This document shows positions 1 to 7,432 of a stretch of DNA of 8,224 nt, one piece after another. The first letter of the stretch is position 1; each line of letters begins with the position of its first letter. Origin of the DNA: Salibacteraceae bacterium (GTDB taxonomy: Bacteria; Bacteroidota; Bacteroidia; Flavobacteriales_G; Salibacteraceae). The stretch spans positions 1-8,224 of the forward strand of contig JALRDM010000089.1 of NCBI GenBank assembly GCA_023262195.1, written 5' to 3'. A model generated the notes under the pieces. It saw only the letters and a program-made list of their open reading frames with translations, did no database searches and had not been told where the DNA came from. The position numbers and the translations under genes were made by a program.

Positions 1-2
1 TT

Positions 3-821
3 ACTAAAGAAGAAACAATTGCGCGGATTAAGCGTAGCGATCGATTTATTCAAGACCCGATGGTGAAAAGCGAATCGGCTACGGATTCAGACTACAAAGG
101 ATCAGGATACGATAGAGGTCATTTGGCACCAGCGGCAGATATGACTTGGTCACAAATCACGATGCAAGAGTCTTTTTACTACAGCAATATGAGTCCTCAG
201 AACCCCGGGTTTAATAGAGGTATATGGAAAAGGCTTGAATCGCAAGTCAGATCTTGGGCTATTCTTTATGATTCAGTGTTGGTAGTCACGGGCCCAGTAT
301 TAATTGATTTGTTGCCAACGGTTGGTCCAAACGAAGTCTCTGTGCCTCGATATTATTTCAAAGCCCTTCTTGATTTGAATGCGGAGAGGTTTGAAGGAAT
401 AGCATTTATACTTCCTAATGAAAAAAGTCAGAATGACCTTACCGATTTTGTTGTCTCTATTGATAGTCTTGAGTCTTTGACGCAATTGAATTTGTATCCT
501 TTTCTTTCCGAGGAAGATGAAGCCAAATTGGAAACCAAGTCATGCATCAGCTGTTGGGATTGGCAATTGATAAAACCAAAAACAGCGTTCACTGATGACG
601 AGAAGGGCTCCAAACAATGTAGCGGTTTGACAAAAGCGGGCAAGCGCTGTTCTAATCAAACTGGTTCTGAAATAGGATATTGTCATATACATACCAATCA
701 ATGGAAGCCATCGAAAAGGAGTGTTTCGGTTCGATGCATAGGCATTACACAAGCGGGCAGTCAATGTAAGAAAATGACCTTGAGTCAAAATTCAAAGTGT
801 CATCTCCATGGAGGAAATTAA
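3..821 (+). CDS. DNA/RNA non-specific endonuclease (NUC1 family) with two C-terminal Cys/His modules, 5'-truncated
   Basis: Metal-dependent nuclease of the Serratia nuclease/NUC1 (beta-beta-alpha metal) family, which cuts DNA and RNA without sequence preference. The frame is open to the left edge, so the true start and any signal peptide are missing; the ATG at 60 lies inside the domain and is not the start. Counting from that Met, the signature DRGH is at 18-21 (H21 is the general base). FNRGIWKRLE at 51-60 matches the Serratia segment holding the Mg-binding Asn and catalytic Glu, giving N52 and E60 at the same eight-residue spacing. The nuclease domain ends near residue 175. Two small Cys/His modules follow (C187, C197, C208, H211 and C226, C236, C247, H250). 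The gene ends with TAA 45 bp before tgt and is probably not functionally linked to it. Export or periplasmic location is usual for the family but cannot be judged here. Domain call firm; biological role unknown. Confidence 0.9.
   Translation, partial: TKEETIARIKRSDRFIQDPMVKSESATDSDYKGSGYDRGHLAPAADMTWSQITMQESFYYSNMSPQNPGFNRGIWKRLESQVRSWAILYDSVLVVTGPVLIDLLPTVGPNEVSVPRYYFKALLDLNAERFEGIAFILPNEKSQNDLTDFVVSIDSLESLTQLNLYPFLSEEDEAKLETKSCISCWDWQLIKPKTAFTDDEKGSKQCSGLTKAGKRCSNQTGSEIGYCHIHTNQWKPSKRSVSVRCIGITQAGSQCKKMTLSQNSKCHLHGGN
618..809 (+). repeat. Tandem pair of Cys/His (probable zinc-binding) modules encoded in the nuclease C-terminus
   Basis: Two copies of the pattern C-x-G-x-T-x-A-G-x-x-C...C-H-x-H, exactly 39 codons apart: CSGLTKAGKRC then CHIH, and CIGITQAGSQC then CHLH. 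The DNA keeps a 9-bp identity (AAGCGGGCA at 634-642 and 751-759) at the matching place, which fits an internal duplication. The spacing of three Cys and one His suggests one zinc per module. Similar short modules (DUF5763-like, from memory) occur at the ends of Bacteroidota nucleases and in phage proteins. Nucleic-acid binding or targeting is inference. Confidence 0.8.
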
Positions 822-866
822 CATACAGCACTGCTCAACACTCCAATCAAAGCTACCTTTCCACAT

Positions 867-1997
867 TTGAAATTTGAACTGCAACATACAGACCCAAACT
901 CCAATGCAAGAGCGGGAACAATAAGCACGGACCATGGCGAAATCGCAACACCGATTTTCATGCCTGTGGGTACGGTAGCTTCTGTGAAAGCGGTTCATCA
1001 ACGAGAGCTTAGGCACGACATTGAAGCCCAGATAATCTTGGGTAATACTTATCACTTGTATCAACGCCCAGGAATGGAAATTCTTGAAAAAGCGGGCGGG
1101 CTTCACAAGTTCATGAATTGGGATAAACCGATTCTAACGGATAGTGGAGGATATCAGGTTTACAGCCTTGCCAAGAGCAGAAAAATCACAGAAGATGGCG
1201 TTACATTTCAGTCGCACATTGATGGATCGAGGCAGTTTTTTTCTCCTGAAAGTGCCATGGACACACAGCGCCAAATAGGGGCAGATATCATCATGGCTTT
1301 TGATGAATGCCCACCCTATCCGTGTGAGGAAGGATATGTGGAAAGCAGCATGCATCTAACTCATCGGTGGCTCAAACGATGCATCGATCACTTCAAAAAG
1401 ACCAATGGACTATACGGTTATACCCAGACGCTCTTTCCAATAGTTCAAGGCGGCACATATCCACATTTACGCCAGCAATCGGCCGAGTTTGTGGCCAGCA
1501 TGGAGTGCGATGGCAATGCCATCGGTGGTTTATCTGTGGGCGAACCACATGAAAAAATGTATGCCACCACTGAGCTGGTTTGTGACATATTGCCAAAAGA
1601 CAAGCCTAGATACTTAATGGGTGTAGGTACGCCTGAGAATCTGCTCGAATGCATTTCATTGGGTGTAGATATGTTTGATTGTGTGTTGCCTACCCGAAAT
1701 GCTCGGCATGGTCTGCTATATACTTGGGATGGTATTTTAAATATCAAAAACGAAAAGTGGAAAGAAGACTACTCTCAACTCGACCCGAAGGGTACCACAG
1801 ATGTCGATAATGAGTATTCACGGGCTTATGTACGTCATCTATTTGCCAGTAAAGAATTGCTTGGTCCACAAATCGCTTCGGTGCATAACCTTGGTTTCTT
1901 TTTGGATTTAGTAACCCATGCTCGAAACCATATCATTGCGGGGGACTTTAGCTCTTGGAAAAATGCAACCATTCCAAAAATTACATCAAGACTGTGA
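867..1997 (+). CDS. tgt: Queuine/preQ1 tRNA-guanine transglycosylase
   Basis: Cytoplasmic enzyme that exchanges guanine-34 in the anticodon of tRNAs with GUN anticodons for preQ1, on the way to queuosine. The 376-residue TIM-barrel protein is near the usual family length. D92 in TDSGGYQV is the family general acid/base, D146 lies in the substrate pocket, and D271 in FDCVLPTR is the nucleophile that forms the covalent tRNA intermediate. The start is TTG at 867: translation from it gives MKFEL, the normal N-terminus of Bacteroidota Tgt, and no ATG lies upstream that would fit. The zinc site usually built by CxCxxC plus a downstream His is changed: residues 306-316 (DPKGTTDVDNE) contain no Cys, although H340 of SVHNL remains. 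As I recall this is typical of Bacteroidota Tgt, so it is a lineage trait and not a sign of decay. The stop codon overlaps the start of the next gene, suggesting coupled translation. Confidence 0.97.
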   Translation: MKFELQHTDPNSNARAGTISTDHGEIATPIFMPVGTVASVKAVHQRELRHDIEAQIILGNTYHLYQRPGMEILEKAGGLHKFMNWDKPILTDSGGYQVYSLAKSRKITEDGVTFQSHIDGSRQFFSPESAMDTQRQIGADIIMAFDECPPYPCEEGYVESSMHLTHRWLKRCIDHFKKTNGLYGYTQTLFPIVQGGTYPHLRQQSAEFVASMECDGNAIGGLSVGEPHEKMYATTELVCDILPKDKPRYLMGVGTPENLLECISLGVDMFDCVLPTRNARHGLLYTWDGILNIKNEKWKEDYSQLDPKGTTDVDNEYSRAYVRHLFASKELLGPQIASVHNLGFFLDLVTHARNHIIAGDFSSWKNATIPKITSRL

Positions 1998-3073
1998 TGA
2001 AGAAAATTGATATCTATATCATCAACCGGTTTTTGCTTACGTTTTTCTTCATCTTAGGTTTGATTATGTCGATTGCCATCATTTTCGACATCAGCGAGCA
2101 GATTGATGATTTTATTAAAAACGATGCTCCCTTGACTGGAATACTGTTTGACTATTACCTCAACTTTATTCTCTTCTATGGCAACCTATTCAGTCCATTA
2201 TTGATTTTCTTAGCTGTGATCTTTTTCACTTCTCAAATGGCGAGCAGAACCGAAATTGTAGCCATTCTGAGTAGTGGAGTGAGCTTCAATCGACTGATGC
2301 TTCCATATTTTATAAGCGCTACCATTCTGGCTGCAATGAGCTTCTACTTGAATAATTACTTGGTGCCTAAAGCCAACGTAACTCGCATGGCTTTTGAAGG
2401 TGAATACATCCATACATTCAAACGATCACTGAGTCAGGGTGTGCATCGGCAGATACGTCCGGGTGAAATGATCTACTTCGATAAATACAATCAGATAAAA
2501 GATATTGGATACTCTTTTACCTATGAGGTTTGGGATGGAATTGACTTGAAATCAAAGTTGTTTGCCAACTACGTGAAGTGGGATAGTACAGGACAGGTTT
2601 GGACACTAGAGAATTATTACATCCGTGAGTATCACGATGGTCAGGAATACATCAGATCTGGTAAATCTTTGGATACGACATTTGCGTTTCTTCCCACTGA
2701 ATTTAGCGGTAGAATTCAAGATACGCAGATGATGGACGTAAACGAATTGGATGACTTTATCGAAGAACAAAGAGTAAAAGGGTCAAGCAACATCCCATAT
2801 TATTTGATTGAAAAGCACAGCCGCAATGCCTTGCCTTTCTCCACCTATATTCTTACCATCATAGGCGTAAGCATGAGCAGCCGAAAGGTGAGGGGAGGCT
2901 TAGGAGCGCACATTGCTGCAGGGTTAGCTCTTGCGGTTACCTACATTTTGGCAATGAAGGTGAGCACTGTTTATGCAACTAACGCAGGACTTGATCCGTT
3001 AATTGCAGTCTGGATTCCCAATTTGCTTTACGGAATTTTGGCCGTTTTCCTTTTCATTCGGGCGCCTAAATAG
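1997..3073 (+). CDS. LptF/LptG-family permease (YjgP/YjgQ), LPS export
   Basis: Inner-membrane component of the LptB2FG ABC transporter, which extracts lipopolysaccharide from the membrane and passes it to the periplasmic bridge. The 358-residue protein has the family layout: three membrane segments (about 12-30, 53-78, 100-120), a periplasmic beta-rich domain (about 125-275) and three more segments (about 277-293, 302-325, 334-354). The stretch RTEIVAILSSGVSFNRL (84-100) is the conserved cytoplasmic coupling region that contacts the ATPase. I chose the ATG at 1997 because it overlaps the tgt stop as TGATG and gives MKKIDIYIINRF, a typical N-terminus; an in-frame ATG at 1955 would only add 14 residues inside tgt. 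The sequence does not settle whether this is LptF or LptG. The tgt-permease pair is, as I recall, common in Bacteroidota. The stop at 3073 directly abuts the stop of the convergent gene, leaving no room for a terminator between them. Confidence 0.93.
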   Translation: MKKIDIYIINRFLLTFFFILGLIMSIAIIFDISEQIDDFIKNDAPLTGILFDYYLNFILFYGNLFSPLLIFLAVIFFTSQMASRTEIVAILSSGVSFNRLMLPYFISATILAAMSFYLNNYLVPKANVTRMAFEGEYIHTFKRSLSQGVHRQIRPGEMIYFDKYNQIKDIGYSFTYEVWDGIDLKSKLFANYVKWDSTGQVWTLENYYIREYHDGQEYIRSGKSLDTTFAFLPTEFSGRIQDTQMMDVNELDDFIEEQRVKGSSNIPYYLIEKHSRNALPFSTYILTIIGVSMSSRKVRGGLGAHIAAGLALAVTYILAMKVSTVYATNAGLDPLIAVWIPNLLYGILAVFLFIRAPK

Positions 3074-4447
3074 TCAGCGCTTTCTTGCAATGAACAACAA
3101 GTTGCCTTGTGATTCATCCTTCTGAATTTCTCCAGCATTTTTTGAATATCCAACGGTATGTATCTTCTCGATGTCAAATCCGGCTTGGTCAAGAAGTCGC
3201 TCCACCTCGTTTTTGGTGAAGTAGTGCACAAACGCAGCAGATTTAAAGCCATTTTTTCGATAAAAGACATCGCCTGGTTCGTAACCATGGTCTGCAAGGT
3301 TTTGGTTTTCGTATGCTTTTACAGCCAGCGGACCCCATTCATTTTGATCATTTTGATTGAAAACATCAAAGCATAATAAGCCGCCAGATTCGAGATGATC
3401 ACCAATTTTTTTGAGGTTTAAAAGCCTCAATTCTCGACTTGGAATGTGTCCGAAGGCATATAAAAATGTGGCACAAGAAAACGTTTCATCGCTGTGTTCA
3501 TCACTCGATAACCACGCCTCGTGATGTGCATCTATGCCTTTTTTACGCGCTTCCTCACACATTTTTTCACTGATGTCAATGCCGCTGATTTCATAATCTA
3601 AACCGCTTATTGATCGAATGTTAACAGCTCTTCTGCCAGTGCCACAAGCAATGTCAATCACAGATTTGACTTGGCGATTGGTCAATTCGTTGGCGATCAA
3701 TTCATCAATAGTGTCAACATAGCTTTTACGCTTTGGTAAGTTGAAATCGTAGAAATCATACTGTGCTGCTTGCTCGCTGAAATAGATGGCATTCATCTGA
3801 TTTATTCGGTCTGTAGCTGGCTTAGGCAAAACGTTGGAAATGATGTGGCTTTTTCTTGCATTCAGCTCATCAAAACTTTTGAACTCAAAGGCATCATGCT
3901 CTAGTGAGGTAAAATGCCCGTCTTCATCACTCCAACTTGCCGTTTTGGCTTCATCGCTCAGCACTCCAATGGCTCTACGCTCGATGTCAAAAATTCTAAG
4001 TCCACCTAAAGTCCGAAGTGGAGGATAATAGAAATGAATTGAGACGGCACGGGTGTCTGACCGAGCGTTTTTTATTTTATGAATTACACCATCGGGTTCA
4101 TAAATCAGCGCGCCTCGACCATAGCGCTGTATTTCGCACTCTTCGAGTATGCCATCCACTTTTCGATAGCATATGTTCTCTATTTCACCTTCAAGTACCA
4201 GCACATAGCCAAAAAGACCATCATGATGATGAATGCCGCTCTCAGTATTTGCCGGCCAATTAATAAGCACACATTCAAAGGGATCCAAAGTGAAAATGTT
4301 TCTTCCGTAGTCACCCTCGGTTTCGGGTTCTGAGAGATGAGGAGCGTAGTCATATTCATCCAAGTTAAATTGCTCTATGAATTGCTTTAGCTCTTTTGCG
4401 GTGCTTGGGATTGTTGTCGCCTTTATGGCATCAATAATTCGTTTCAA
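3074..4447 (-). CDS. Fusion of a cysteine dioxygenase-like cupin and a SAM-dependent methyltransferase
   Basis: A 457-residue two-domain enzyme. Residues about 15-160 are a thiol dioxygenase cupin: R49 in YGRN corresponds to the carboxylate-binding Arg60 of mammalian cysteine dioxygenase, H73, H75 and H123 to the iron ligands His86, His88 and His140, and S136, H138 and Y140 to the Ser153/His155/Tyr157 triad. The residue at the Cys93 crosslink position is Gly80, as in many bacterial members. Such enzymes oxidise a thiol to a sulfinate. Residues about 225-457 are a class I methyltransferase: motif I VIDIACGTG (263-271), the acidic end of beta-2 in SGIDIS (D291), and a beta-4 region near FLYAFGHI (328-335). 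Length and intact motifs argue against a frameshift artefact. The start is TTG at 4447; no ATG occurs upstream before a stop in this frame, and the next Met is at residue 218. The divergent neighbour is a putative transporter. Substrates and whether the two reactions are consecutive are unknown. Confidence 0.88.
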   Translation of the reverse strand: MKRIIDAIKATTIPSTAKELKQFIEQFNLDEYDYAPHLSEPETEGDYGRNIFTLDPFECVLINWPANTESGIHHHDGLFGYVLVLEGEIENICYRKVDGILEECEIQRYGRGALIYEPDGVIHKIKNARSDTRAVSIHFYYPPLRTLGGLRIFDIERRAIGVLSDEAKTASWSDEDGHFTSLEHDAFEFKSFDELNARKSHIISNVLPKPATDRINQMNAIYFSEQAAQYDFYDFNLPKRKSYVDTIDELIANELTNRQVKSVIDIACGTGRRAVNIRSISGLDYEISGIDISEKMCEEARKKGIDAHHEAWLSSDEHSDETFSCATFLYAFGHIPSRELRLLNLKKIGDHLESGGLLCFDVFNQNDQNEWGPLAVKAYENQNLADHGYEPGDVFYRKNGFKSAAFVHYFTKNEVERLLDQAGFDIEKIHTVGYSKNAGEIQKDESQGNLLFIARKR

Positions 4448-4490
4448 AAAGGTTATAAGTTTAGTTCGACCGAATATAGTATTTCGAGAA

Positions 4491-4518
4491 AACCATTTTT
4501 CGATAGACAGAAATGGTT
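4491..4518. promoter_or_regulatory. Perfect 8-bp inverted repeat in the divergent intergenic region (candidate operator)
   Basis: AACCATTT (4491-4498) and AAATGGTT (4511-4518) are exact reverse complements around a 12-bp spacer. The element sits 43 bp upstream of the dioxygenase-methyltransferase start and 34 bp before the DUF819 start, where one regulator could control both. No T-tract follows, so it is not a terminator. Operator function is inferred from symmetry and position only. Confidence 0.4.
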
Positions 4519-4552
4519 AAGATAATTTCATGTAGTACTTTCCCAGCCGCTT

Positions 4553-5941
4553 ATGGAATTACACGCACCCTTAATTACAAATGATGCCGTTGTTCTTGGC
4601 ATTTTGATGGGCCTTTTGGGGCTCATTTTTTATACCTCAAACCTTAAAGGCGGAGGAGCCGAAAAGTTTTATAAAGTCATTCCAGCACTGCTTTTGTGTT
4701 ATTTCTTGCCTAGCATTTTTACATCGCTTGGAATCATAGCGCCTTATTGGCACGATTTGGCCGCAATTGCCGATCATGTTGCTGGACTTGGGTATGCATT
4801 ACCAGAGGCTTACACCAAGGCCGATTTGGAACAAGGTATTGCTCAGCTCGGATTACAAAAAGAAGACCTAGATGCATTTGTAGTGAAATCAAAATTGTAT
4901 TTCGTGGCATCACGGTATTGCTTGCCAGCCGCCTTGGTGTTGCTCACCCTTAGCATCAGTCTCAAGGAGTTGGCAAAACTTGGGTTTAAGCCTGTGGCGA
5001 TGTTTTTAACAGGAACCGTGGGCGTGATGATTGGTGGTCCGTTGGCCATATTGGCCAGTTCGGCAATTGCTCCAGAAGTGGTTGGTGGTGCCGGCCCTGA
5101 AGCCGTTTGGCGAGGAATGAGCACCGTAGCTGGAAGTTGGATTGGTGGAGGAGCCAACCAGGCGGCTATGTATGAGGTGTTTCAGCCAAGCGGAAAGCTG
5201 TATTCGATTATGATCACGGTTGATGTAATTGTTGCCGAGGTTTGGATGGCATTTTTACTCTTTGGAGTCGGTAAATCGGAGCAAATTGATCGATGGCTTA
5301 AAGCCGATTCGAGCAGCGTAGAAACATTGAAAAACAAAATGCATGAGTTCAGTCAAAAAATTGCACGCAATCCTTCCATGGCAGATATAATCATCATTTT
5401 GGCCTTGGCATTTGTACCTGTGGCTATTGCACATTTCATGGCCGATGGCATCGCCCCATTCATAGGGGAAAACCTACCAGCACTAAAGAAATTCAGCCTC
5501 GATTCTCATTTCTTCTGGCTCATTGTACTGGCCACCACTTTTGGACTCATCATGAGTTTTACTAAGCTTAGAAACTATGAGGGTGCAGGAGCTTCAAAGG
5601 TCGGTGGGGTGTTTATCTATTTTTTGGTGGCCACCATTGGCATGAAGATGAACGTGATGGAGATATTCGATAATCCTGCGCTCTTTTTAGTTGGTTTGCT
5701 TTGGATGGCCATTCACGTTGGTTTGATGGTGGGCGTAGCCAAAATCATTAAAGCACCATTCTTCTTTTTAGCGGTGGGTTCTAAGGCCAATATTGGTGGT
5801 GCGGCATCGGCACCCGTGGTAGCCGCAGCATTTCATCCGTCATTGGCGCCAGTGGGAGTAATCCTGGCCGTTCTAGGTTATGCGCTAGGAACATACGGGG
5901 CGTATATCTGCGCTTTGCTCATGCAGGCGGCCGCGCCCTAA
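4553..5941 (+). CDS. DUF819 (YjcL-like) multi-pass membrane protein, putative transporter
   Basis: A 462-residue integral membrane protein of the DUF819 family, which I recall being grouped with the cation/proton antiporter and anion transporter fold. About ten hydrophobic segments are visible, roughly at 11-27, 42-62, 121-136, 147-172, 216-239, 277-297, 319-335, 350-363, 376-397 and 432-456. Two Gly-rich motifs, [15 protein letters not shown] (194-208) and [16 protein letters not shown] (409-424), occupy matching places in the two halves and suggest an inverted-repeat transporter with crossed broken helices. A hydrophilic stretch at about 66-112 between the second and third segments seems longer than in relatives I remember. 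The ATG at 4553 gives a short polar N-terminus directly before the first helix. The substrate is unknown; the divergent thiol dioxygenase-methyltransferase gene hints at a sulfur-containing amino acid or its product, by position only. The stop overlaps the stop of the next, convergent gene. Confidence 0.88.
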   Translation: MELHAPLITNDAVVLGILMGLLGLIFYTSNLKGGGAEKFYKVIPALLLCYFLPSIFTSLGIIAPYWHDLAAIADHVAGLGYALPEAYTKADLEQGIAQLGLQKEDLDAFVVKSKLYFVASRYCLPAALVLLTLSISLKELAKLGFKPVAMFLTGTVGVMIGGPLAILASSAIAPEVVGGAGPEAVWRGMSTVAGSWIGGGANQAAMYEVFQPSGKLYSIMITVDVIVAEVWMAFLLFGVGKSEQIDRWLKADSSSVETLKNKMHEFSQKIARNPSMADIIIILALAFVPVAIAHFMADGIAPFIGENLPALKKFSLDSHFFWLIVLATTFGLIMSFTKLRNYEGAGASKVGGVFIYFLVATIGMKMNVMEIFDNPALFLVGLLWMAIHVGLMVGVAKIIKAPFFFLAVGSKANIGGAASAPVVAAAFHPSLAPVGVILAVLGYALGTYGAYICALLMQAAAP

Positions 5942-6786
5942 AAAATAATGTAGCTCACAATAAATACTACTACACCATAGCGCGCAAAGGCGCCAGCGGA
6001 GTAGAAAACGGCACTGGGTCGGTCCACATAGAACAGAAGCAGCGGCACACCAATAAATATCAGAAAGAACAAGTATGGCGGCTTGGTAAATGTTTTGATT
6101 TGAAATTCTTTGAAATCTCGGCCTACCACGTGCATGGTCGGAATATCATGAAATATCAAGGATCGCGCGAAGCTTATATACGTGCCTTCGCTCACCGATT
6201 CGCCTGCCCATCGACCAATGGATATGGTATTGCCATCTCTAAAGGTTAAGTCGAATGACGTGATGAGGCTCTTTCCAAGAATTTCAGTTCGGTTGGGTTG
6301 TTTGTCGATCACATATCCATTTTGTGTCTCCGTGATCAAAAACGCATCGAAAATGATGAGCACAAACATTGCAAGTGAGACATAAGTCATTGCTAGGGTC
6401 CATGGGTAGTAGATCGACTTTTTGAATTGTGCAAATTGACGTGCTTCTTTCTGAATTTGCAATCGATCAATTCGCTGTGCCTTCTCACGGGCTGCTTTAA
6501 TTGCCTCCTCTCTTGATATTCTCGATCGATCTCTGTCTCTTGAGGTTGGGCTCGCTGACCGCTTTGCTTTTTGTTGTTTAAGCTTGGCATCGGCATAGGT
6601 TTGCTGTGCCGTGGTGAGCACCTCGTAGGCTTTCTGCACATTCCGAAACTTTGAGGAAGCCGATGGAGAGGAATTTAGGTCTGGATGATACTTAAAGGCC
6701 ATTTTGCGATAGGCCTTCTTTATCTCATGCTTTGTGGCGCCCACCTCAAGACCCAACACGTGATATGCAGTAGCAAAGCGCTCCAT
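5938..6786 (-). CDS. Membrane-anchored J-domain (DnaJ-like) protein
   Basis: A 282-residue protein with an N-terminal J domain (about 6-60) that should stimulate the ATPase of a cytoplasmic Hsp70 (DnaK). The diagnostic HPD is at 34-36, after a basic helix II ([13 protein letters not shown]). A long, highly charged, probably helical linker (about 62-125, rich in Lys, Arg and Glu) leads to a membrane segment at about 128-151. A soluble stretch of beta character (about 155-235) comes next, then two more membrane segments (about 238-254 and 258-281). With the J domain inside, the 155-235 region would be periplasmic. There is no Gly/Phe region, zinc finger or C-terminal client domain of classical DnaJ, so this is a specialised co-chaperone; I do not recognise the membrane part. 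The start is ATG at 6786. Its TAG stop overlaps the TAA of the convergent DUF819 gene (shared CTAA). Confidence 0.85.
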   Translation of the reverse strand: MERFATAYHVLGLEVGATKHEIKKAYRKMAFKYHPDLNSSPSASSKFRNVQKAYEVLTTAQQTYADAKLKQQKAKRSASPTSRDRDRSRISREEAIKAAREKAQRIDRLQIQKEARQFAQFKKSIYYPWTLAMTYVSLAMFVLIIFDAFLITETQNGYVIDKQPNRTEILGKSLITSFDLTFRDGNTISIGRWAGESVSEGTYISFARSLIFHDIPTMHVVGRDFKEFQIKTFTKPPYLFFLIFIGVPLLLFYVDRPSAVFYSAGAFARYGVVVFIVSYIIF

Positions 6787-6830
6787 ACTGTAGAAACGAA
6801 ATTATGAGGAAAAGGGTTGACTCTGCTTTT

Positions 6831-6858
6831 AGCTAATATCCAATTGCCAACAGCCAAT
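6831..6858. repeat. Four degenerate tandem 7-bp units (AGCTAAT/ATCCAAT/TGCCAAC/AGCCAAT)
   Basis: Reading 6831-6858 in steps of seven gives AGCTAAT, ATCCAAT, TGCCAAC and AGCCAAT, all fitting W-K/T-C-Y-A-A-Y. Heptameric AGCCAAC/AGCTAAT-type repeats are, from memory, a recurring intergenic element in Bacteroidota. The last unit also forms the palindrome AGCCAATGGCT (6852-6862). It lies in the short divergent region between the J-domain gene and the Smr gene. Function unknown. Confidence 0.5.
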
Positions 6859-6887
6859 GGCTTCCTCCTAATGTTTTTCTTTGCGCT

Positions 6888-7421
6888 ATGATTTCCGTTG
6901 GTGATACCGTTCGAGTGTTGGATGAGCCCGGTCAAGGAAAGGTTGTTTCCATTTTGGATAATAACGCCTTGGTCGAAATAGATGGAATAGAGATGCCCTT
7001 CGAATTAACCGAATTAGTGAAGGTGGAGCATGATCACCTGGTTAAACCTAGCGTGTCTTCTAATGATGAGCGGGCAAAAAAGCGGCTTGAGGCCATTGAG
7101 GCGAAAAAGCGGCTTCGCAAAATGCAACCCATAAGGCAAACTACCTATGAGTTGGATTTACATATGCATGAGTTACTCGATCGATTCGATCACATGAGTA
7201 AAGGCGAAATGCTGCAATACCAAATGCGATGCTGTAAGCAGTTTTTACAAGAAGCTAGAGACAAACAATTTAAAAAGGTGATATTAATTCATGGTGTTGG
7301 TGAGGGTATTTTGAAAGCAGAGGTTAGAAACTGGCTTGATACACTAGATAAAGTCACGTATCATGATGCCCCATACCGCACCTACGGATATGGCGCTACC
7401 GAAGTAGTGCTCTGGAGATAA
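6888..7421 (+). CDS. Smr-domain protein with N-terminal SH3-like domain
   Basis: A 177-residue protein. Residues about 1-50 (ISVGDTVRVLDEPGQGKVV and onward) look like a small SH3/KOW-like barrel, similar to the start of Bacteroidota DUF2027 proteins. A charged helical linker (about 58-80, ERAKKRLEAIEAKKRLRK) follows. The Smr domain covers about 85-177 with its two hallmark motifs: LDLHMHEL (89-96) and LIHGVGEG (133-140), then DAPYRTYGYGATEVVLW at the end. Smr domains, known from MutS2 and SmrB, bind or cut nucleic acids; roles in ribosome rescue and in handling branched DNA are documented for relatives. The first motif has HMHE in place of the classical LDxHG, which as I recall is normal for the Bacteroidota subfamily. 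It is shorter than full DUF2027-Smr proteins. The ATG at 6888 matches the domain start. Its stop lies only 15 bp before the predicted 5' end of rnpB. Specific substrate unknown. Confidence 0.88.
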   Translation: MISVGDTVRVLDEPGQGKVVSILDNNALVEIDGIEMPFELTELVKVEHDHLVKPSVSSNDERAKKRLEAIEAKKRLRKMQPIRQTTYELDLHMHELLDRFDHMSKGEMLQYQMRCCKQFLQEARDKQFKKVILIHGVGEGILKAEVRNWLDTLDKVTYHDAPYRTYGYGATEVVLWR

Positions 7422-7424
7422 ACT

Positions 7425-7432
7425 TAGTTTTG
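7425..7432 (+). promoter_or_regulatory. Bacteroidota -7 promoter element for rnpB (TAGTTTTG)
   Basis: TAGTTTTG is an exact match to the TAnnTTTG -7 consensus used by the primary sigma factor of Bacteroidota. It begins four bases after the Smr stop codon and ends five bases before G7437, the first base of the rnpB P1 stem, which is the expected distance to a start site. No clear TTG-type -33 element is seen at the proper spacing inside the end of the Smr gene, so the upstream half is weak. Confidence 0.65.

Noticed and set aside
41..51. TCGATTTATTC shared with the rnpB hairpin at 7761-7771
   Set aside because: An 11-base match within 8 kb is expected several times by chance, and the first copy is ordinary codons of the nuclease.
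810..817. GGAGGAAA as a ribosome binding site for tgt
   Set aside because: It is the end of the nuclease gene, lies about 50 bases before the tgt start, and no start codon follows at working distance; Bacteroidota rarely use such sites.
854..861. TACCTTTC as a -7 promoter element for tgt
   Set aside because: One mismatch to TAnnTTTG and no -33 element at the right distance; such matches are common by chance, so it is mentioned only as a possibility.
540..1106. Minus-strand open frames opposite the nuclease tail and the start of tgt
   Set aside because: They overlap strongly supported coding sequence on the plus strand and show no family features.
1955..1996. Earlier ATG at 1955 as start of the LptF/LptG permease
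   Set aside because: It adds 14 polar residues lying inside tgt, while the ATG at 1997 gives the typical N-terminus and a TGATG coupling.
4018..4333. Overlapping plus-strand open frames inside the dioxygenase domain
   Set aside because: They lie antisense to well-conserved cupin active-site codons, and their translations have no recognisable motif; they are shadows of the minus-strand gene.
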